A DNA stretch of 25,578 nucleotides from CAZAIO01 sp964485235 (GTDB lineage: Bacteria > Chloroflexota > Dehalococcoidia > GIF9 > UBA5629). Numbering within the stretch: the first letter of the stretch is position 1; the number at the start of each line of letters is the position of its first letter. A program made the translations under genes and the position numbers. The stretch is from assembly GCA_964485235.1 (NCBI GenBank), contig CAZAIO010000025.1:1-25578 (forward strand), in the 5' to 3' direction. Below the pieces are notes generated by a model. That model was not told the origin of the DNA, searched no databases, and was given only the letters and a program-made list of their open reading frames with translations. Below are positions 22,213 through 25,578 of the stretch, piece by piece.

Positions 22213-23580
22213 TCACGCAAGCAAGCCTGTGATTTCCGATATATTCTTCACATCTTCCATTTTTAGAATTTTTTCGATCAACTGCTCTGTTTTATCGGCA
22301 GACAGAGGGTTTTTACTATACCGGATGCAGTCCTTGAATTTAGCAAGATGGTCTGCACTGCTCATAGGTTTTTCAGGATTGCCGTAGATCAACTCGGTCC
22401 TTTCGGAGAACAATTTGCCGTCCACGGTCTTTATTTCAACCTCGGCAGGGACGAAAAGTCCGAACGATTTATCGACTTTGTAGGTTATCTTTTCAGCCAT
22501 TTCCATGACAAGGGGATCTCTGAGATTTTCCTGAAGGAAATGGGTGATTTTCACCTCATTTTTAGTGAGTGCTACTGCGACAGCGAAAGGCAGGGAGAAT
22601 TTTGCTTCGATACTGAATCCGGGCTTTCGTTTAATCTCCAGAGGTTCGCAATTTGGTTGAGACTGTTCTCCCACTATCAGGAGCACCTCTTTAATCTGCT
22701 CCGGCTTGATGCCGTGCTTCCGTACTATTTCCAGAGATGCCTGAATACAGGCATGGGTACTCCGGCAAGCAGGCCATGGTTTCAGGCTTGCTTCTGATCC
22801 CCTGAATTTCTTGCCGAGGTCGGCGAGCAAAATCTGAGGATCATATTCGTCCTGATAATATACATTGAAGGTCATTTCAAGGGCGCTGTTCCCTCCGTGT
22901 ATCCCGTTACCGGCCATCATAGCGCAGAGCAGTCCTTCCCTGTTGGTGAAGCCGTCCCGTATTGCTCTCATCTGCGAGCCGGGAGCCCGCGATATTATAC
23001 CTGAACCGAATACGCGGTTTGCGGCAAGTCCCAGGGCATTTATCATCTCGTCTTCGGAAAGCCCCAGTATTTTTCCCGCGGCTGCCGCTACAGCAAAAGG
23101 CCCCAGAGTAGTTACGTTGAACCAGGGAGAGTCCACGAAAGTATGCGGTTTCAGGGCGGCGGACAATCTGACACCGAGGTCTGTACCCAGCGCGACTGCG
23201 GTTATCAACTCTTTGCCGCTCACGTTACCCGCTTTTTCAGCGATTGCCAGTGCTGCCGGAAAAGCGGATGCCGTGGGATGATAAGGCGGAGCATCTGTGG
23301 TATCGTCATAATCCATGGCATGGGTGAGAGAACCGTTGAGGAAAGCGGCTGACAGACAGGAGGTCTTTCCTCCGAATCCTAATATAGTGCTCTCTTCTTT
23401 TCCTCCCTGTTCCTTTGTGATTTTTGCCAGCGCGATACAGGCTTGCTCCAGAGTGCTGGATGGCAACATCACGCCTATGATATCGAGAATACTTCTCTTT
23501 GTGGCTTCTATTACTGCCGGAGGAAGGTCTGTATAGTCAGTCCTGACTATGTTTTGTGATACGGTACGGGTGAGTTCCAT
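22213..23580 (-). CDS. MmgE/PrpD family protein
   Basis: 455 residues, normal for the 2-methylcitrate dehydratase PrpD/MmgE superfamily. Diagnostic stretches include ILDIIGVMLPSS, LNGSLTHAMDYDDTTDAPPYHPTA (positions about 80-103, with the Asp-Asp and His-Pro of the active site), GKILGLSEDEMINALGLAAN, GFTNREGLLCAMMAGNG, and WPACRSTHACIQA. The family handles varied substrates (2-methylcitrate, cis-aconitate decarboxylation and others); no methylcitrate-cycle genes lie nearby, so the substrate is not assigned. AAAGGAGAAG precedes the ATG and a good promoter lies upstream. It is divergent from the UMF1 transporter. Confidence 0.88.
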   Translation of the reverse strand: MELTRTVSQNIVRTDYTDLPPAVIEATKRSILDIIGVMLPSSTLEQACIALAKITKEQGGKEESTILGFGGKTSCLSAAFLNGSLTHAMDYDDTTDAPPYHPTASAFPAALAIAEKAGNVSGKELITAVALGTDLGVRLSAALKPHTFVDSPWFNVTTLGPFAVAAAAGKILGLSEDEMINALGLAANRVFGSGIISRAPGSQMRAIRDGFTNREGLLCAMMAGNGIHGGNSALEMTFNVYYQDEYDPQILLADLGKKFRGSEASLKPWPACRSTHACIQASLEIVRKHGIKPEQIKEVLLIVGEQSQPNCEPLEIKRKPGFSIEAKFSLPFAVAVALTKNEVKITHFLQENLRDPLVMEMAEKITYKVDKSFGLFVPAEVEIKTVDGKLFSERTELIYGNPEKPMSSADHLAKFKDCIRYSKNPLSADKTEQLIEKILKMEDVKNISEITGLLA

Positions 23581-23657
23581 TGTTCTTCTCCTTTAAATCG
23601 AGAATTTAAGAGGATGTGCATTCGCAGAACGGTCACCTTGGATTTACATAATGATGA

Positions 23658-23686
23658 AGTATAGCATTATGTTGCCGTCTGTTCAA
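23658..23686 (-). promoter_or_regulatory. Promoter of the MmgE/PrpD gene
   Basis: On the minus strand TTGAAC (23681-23686), 17 bp, TATACT (23658-23663). The leader would be about 70 nt. Confidence 0.6.
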
Positions 23687-23720
23687 CGGACGTACAGGAA
23701 TGAATTTATAACTATATGCT

Positions 23721-23749
23721 TTTACAACGGGCATGCATTCGAATATAAT
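23721..23749 (+). promoter_or_regulatory. Strong promoter upstream of the UMF1 transporter
   Basis: TTTACA (23721-23726), 17-bp spacer, TATAAT (23744-23749): 11 of 12 consensus bases. Transcription would start near 23756, about 200 nt before the transporter ATG. Confidence 0.7.
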
Positions 23750-23761
23750 TGGACAGGCAAA

Positions 23762-23861
23762 ATCCGGCGTGGCCGGTCCGGATACAGGGAGAGTGAAAAT
23801 AAGGCCGGCTCACTTCCGTAAGCAGAAATAATAACATCAGCAAACGGTGTTATAGCTATAA
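23762..23861 (+). promoter_or_regulatory. Possibly structured leader RNA of the UMF1 gene
   Basis: Within the predicted leader ATCCGG/CCGGAT (23762-23767 and 23778-23783), AGTGA/TCACT (23792-23796 and 23810-23814) and the palindrome TTATAGCTATAA (23850-23861) can each pair. I recognise no known riboswitch class here. The stems are short and the call is speculative. Confidence 0.25.
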
Positions 23862-23863
23862 AT

Positions 23864-23887
23864 GCCGGTGTAGCTCAATAGTAAAAG
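23864..23887 (+). pseudogene. tRNA-like 5' fragment
   Basis: GCCGGTGTAGCTCAATAGTA continues with AAAG and looks like the acceptor strand, the U8-A9 bases and the D-arm of a bacterial tRNA. The D-stem does not close (GCTC would need GAGC; AAAG is present), and no matching CACCGGC acceptor strand, anticodon arm or T-arm follows. It is best read as a fragment or chance similarity, lying between a strong promoter and the transporter gene. Confidence 0.35.
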
Positions 23888-23954
23888 ATTGCTTGTTTTG
23901 TTATGCCGCTTCACGGAACATCTTTCAGATTTTAATTGTTGATAGGGGTTGAAT

Positions 23955-25250
23955 ATGGCAAATGAGGTTTACCGTGTTACAAGGAAATCCCGCTGGTCCT
24001 GGTATTCCTATGATTTTGGTAATTCCGCTTACGCGTCTGTCGTTCTCCTCGCGGTCTATTCGGCTTTCTTTAAAAACGTAGTTGTAGGCGGAGCCGAGGG
24101 TACTCGCCTCTGGGGCATTTCCGTCGGCATAGCCGCTATCGTTGTGGCGCTGATTTCTCCGGTCCTCGGGACGATCGCAGATTTCACAAAATCAAAAAAG
24201 ACATTTCTGGCGGTCTTCACCGCTTTGTCTGTGGTTTTTACCGGTCTGCTGTTTTTTGTAAGAGAAGGTGATGTATTCACCGGGATGCTCTTTTTTATTA
24301 TGGCTGAGATCGGTTACCGTGCGGCGCAGGTATTCTATGATGCTCTTCTTGTGGATGTCGCCGACCCTGAGAAAATCGGGTCTGTATCCGGTAAAGGCTG
24401 GGCAGTAGGCATGTTCGGCGGTATTTTCGCTCTTATCCTCGTGCTCATACCTATCCAGTTGGTCGGGAAACAAATGATCCCCTTTGCGTTTTTGCTCACA
24501 GCAGCAGTGTATCTTGTGTTTTCTATTCCGACCCTTTTGTGGTCCAGGGAAAGGCCCGGCCAGGCAAAGGTACCGAGGACCGAAAATATCATAGTCCTGG
24601 CATTTAAAAGGCTGTCACAGACTTTCCGTGCGATTAAGCATTATAAAGAGTTTGTGAGGTATATGGTTGCTTTCCTTATTTATAACGACGGGATCATGAT
24701 GCTCATGGACTTTGCCGCTATAATCGGCGCTACATTGTATGGAATGAAAGAAATACAATTAATCGTTTTTGTCATTATTATCCATATTGCCGGTATTTTC
24801 GGGGCTCTGCTTTTCGGCAGGATTTCAGATAGAAAAAATAGCAAGGTAGCTATCGTTTTATCGCTTCTGATATTGATTGTATCCGTTAGCTGCCTGTTCT
24901 TTATCAAAGAAATAACGTGGTTTTATGTCGCCGGTTTTATGGCAGGCTTTTCGCTTACCGGAGCACAGGCTATCAGCCGGGCTATGGTCAGCCAGCTTGC
25001 ACCTGCCGAAAAAATAGCGGAATTTTACGGATTTCTTTCAGTCGCCGGACGTACTTCTACCTTTGTTGGGCCGCTGGCATTCGGCGCTGTTTCCTTTCGT
25101 GCCCATAACCTGTATGTTAAAAGCGGGGTAGATACGCTGCTTGCCGAACAGTACGGGATACTCTGGGCTATCGGGTCAATAATTGTCTTTTTGTTGGTCG
25201 GGATGCTCATACTGCTGACTTTAAAGCAGCGGTCTGCAGGTAGTGCTTAA
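23955..25250 (+). CDS. UMF1/Atg22-family MFS transporter
   Basis: 431 residues from ATG 23955, with GGGG six bases upstream (an in-frame TTG at 23949 is less likely). About 12 hydrophobic spans fill the sequence. The N-terminal WYSYDFGNSAYASVVL is the YDFxNSAfa motif of the UMF1 (unknown major facilitator) family, and ALLFGRISDRKNSK in the middle and FYGFLSVAGRTSTFVGP near the end are typical MFS and UMF1 segments. The yeast relative Atg22 exports amino acids from the vacuole; bacterial substrates are not known. Downstream there is no further protein gene in the window. Confidence 0.9.
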   Translation: MANEVYRVTRKSRWSWYSYDFGNSAYASVVLLAVYSAFFKNVVVGGAEGTRLWGISVGIAAIVVALISPVLGTIADFTKSKKTFLAVFTALSVVFTGLLFFVREGDVFTGMLFFIMAEIGYRAAQVFYDALLVDVADPEKIGSVSGKGWAVGMFGGIFALILVLIPIQLVGKQMIPFAFLLTAAVYLVFSIPTLLWSRERPGQAKVPRTENIIVLAFKRLSQTFRAIKHYKEFVRYMVAFLIYNDGIMMLMDFAAIIGATLYGMKEIQLIVFVIIIHIAGIFGALLFGRISDRKNSKVAIVLSLLILIVSVSCLFFIKEITWFYVAGFMAGFSLTGAQAISRAMVSQLAPAEKIAEFYGFLSVAGRTSTFVGPLAFGAVSFRAHNLYVKSGVDTLLAEQYGILWAIGSIIVFLLVGMLILLTLKQRSAGSA

Positions 25251-25369
25251 TTATATGTTCCGGCATCTCCTGAAACGGAGCGTGCATAAGGTTACATTAA
25301 TATCGGAGAATGCAATTCGACATTGCTGTTTTGATTGCAACCCGGATACGGGTAGTCTCAGTCCGCGCC

Positions 25370-25398
25370 TTTACTATAACCCACTACTTGAATATAAT
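25370..25398 (+). promoter_or_regulatory. Candidate promoter of tRNA-Thr
   Basis: TTTACT (25370-25375), 17 bp, perfect TATAAT (25393-25398). It would give a leader of about 95 nt before the tRNA, with GTGCCGCGGCAC (25415-25426) and GCTTCC/GGAAGC (25440-25454) able to fold. The rest of the 251-bp gap 25251-25501 shows nothing else. Confidence 0.4.
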
Positions 25399-25501
25399 AA
25401 CATGCGTATGTGGGGTGCCGCGGCACTGCTCGATGAGGCGCTTCCGGTGGAAGCCCTTGCAGTGTTATGGGGCGGTGGGGTTTTAGTCCTTCATAATAAA
25501 A

Positions 25502-25576
25502 GCCAGCGTGGCTCAGGGGTAGAGCAGCGGTTTCGTAAACCGCCGGTCGTGAGTTCGAATCTCACCGCTGGCTCCA
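25502..25576 (+). tRNA. tRNA-Thr (anticodon CGU)
   Basis: A full cloverleaf is present: acceptor GCCAGCG (25502-25508) with CGCTGGC (25566-25572); D-stem GCTC/GAGC; anticodon stem GCGGT/ACCGC with loop TTCGTAA and anticodon CGT at 25534-25536, reading ACG codons; T-stem GTGAG/CTCAC with loop TTCGAAT. The discriminator base is T and CCA is encoded (25574-25576). A U at the discriminator is less usual than A for bacterial tRNA-Thr. Confidence 0.96.
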
Positions 25577-25578
25577 TT

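Larger units (their letters stand above)
23581..23954. other. Divergent intergenic region PrpD-like / UMF1
   Basis: 374 bp with two strong, opposite promoters (23658-23686 and 23721-23749). The rightward leader of roughly 200 nt (about 23756-23954) contains three potential hairpins and a tRNA-like fragment. No protein gene is supported. Confidence 0.55.

Noticed and set aside
23784..23829. Short leader-peptide frame starting at GTG in the UMF1 leader
   Set aside because: The ribosome-binding site is too close to the GTG, and there is no run of one amino acid that would suggest attenuation.
25402..25578. Open + frame running through the tRNA-Thr gene to the window end
   Set aside because: It overlaps a perfect tRNA and has no ribosome-binding site; most likely chance in GC-rich sequence.
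1..25578. CRISPR array or prophage genes
   Set aside because: No regularly spaced repeats and no phage structural, integrase or transposase genes are visible.

Overview
The window is about 25.6 kb of bacterial chromosome carrying mostly housekeeping genes. Genes are tightly packed, Shine-Dalgarno sites are common, and sigma-70-type -35/-10 hexamers recur. The gene mix points to an anaerobic, deep-branching bacterium, and I lean towards Chloroflexota (Dehalococcoidia-like): an archaeal-type fructose-1,6-bisphosphate aldolase/phosphatase, an AmmeMemoRadiSam locus with a LigB-type B protein, a divergent FtsZ/tubulin-like protein, and rpmE followed by a DUF1385 gene. This placement is inference; no rRNA gene is present.

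Left edge (1-967): a visibly AT-rich segment holds the N-terminal part of a DUF5677-like gene running off the window and a possible decayed gene end. It abuts a hicB-hicA toxin-antitoxin pair lying directly downstream of dnaN (974-2107) and sharing its strand and probably its promoter.

2.5-6.3 kb, + strand: a flavin-rich cluster of a flavodoxin-like protein, a CrtI/phytoene-desaturase-like FAD oxidoreductase, an FMN-binding split-barrel protein and a six-span membrane protein, of unknown joint function. 6.3-9.5 kb, - strand: an operon fbp-rdgB-moaA-moaC (gluconeogenesis, nucleotide-pool cleaning, first molybdopterin steps). 9.9-11.0 kb, + strand: hisA-hisI. 11.0-14.2 kb, - strand: coaE, an isoprenylcysteine-methyltransferase-like gene, rplU-rpmA-rpmE and a DUF1385 membrane protein behind a strong terminator.

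14.4-19.9 kb, + strand: amrS-amrB-amrA, then an FtsZ/tubulin-like gene, rarA and an alpha/beta hydrolase, with gaps of 2-24 bp or a 4-bp overlap. This run is the best candidate for an undescribed system: a radical-SAM/dioxygenase-like module joined to a degenerate tubulin-fold protein and a replication-repair ATPase.

19.9-25.6 kb: a 590-bp repeat-rich intergenic stretch, a DUF4389 membrane protein with an internal duplication, a strong hairpin terminator, a lipoprotein with two PKD/Ig-like domains, an MmgE/PrpD protein, a divergently transcribed UMF1/Atg22-type transporter with a long leader containing a tRNA-like 5' fragment, and a complete tRNA-Thr(CGU) at the right end.
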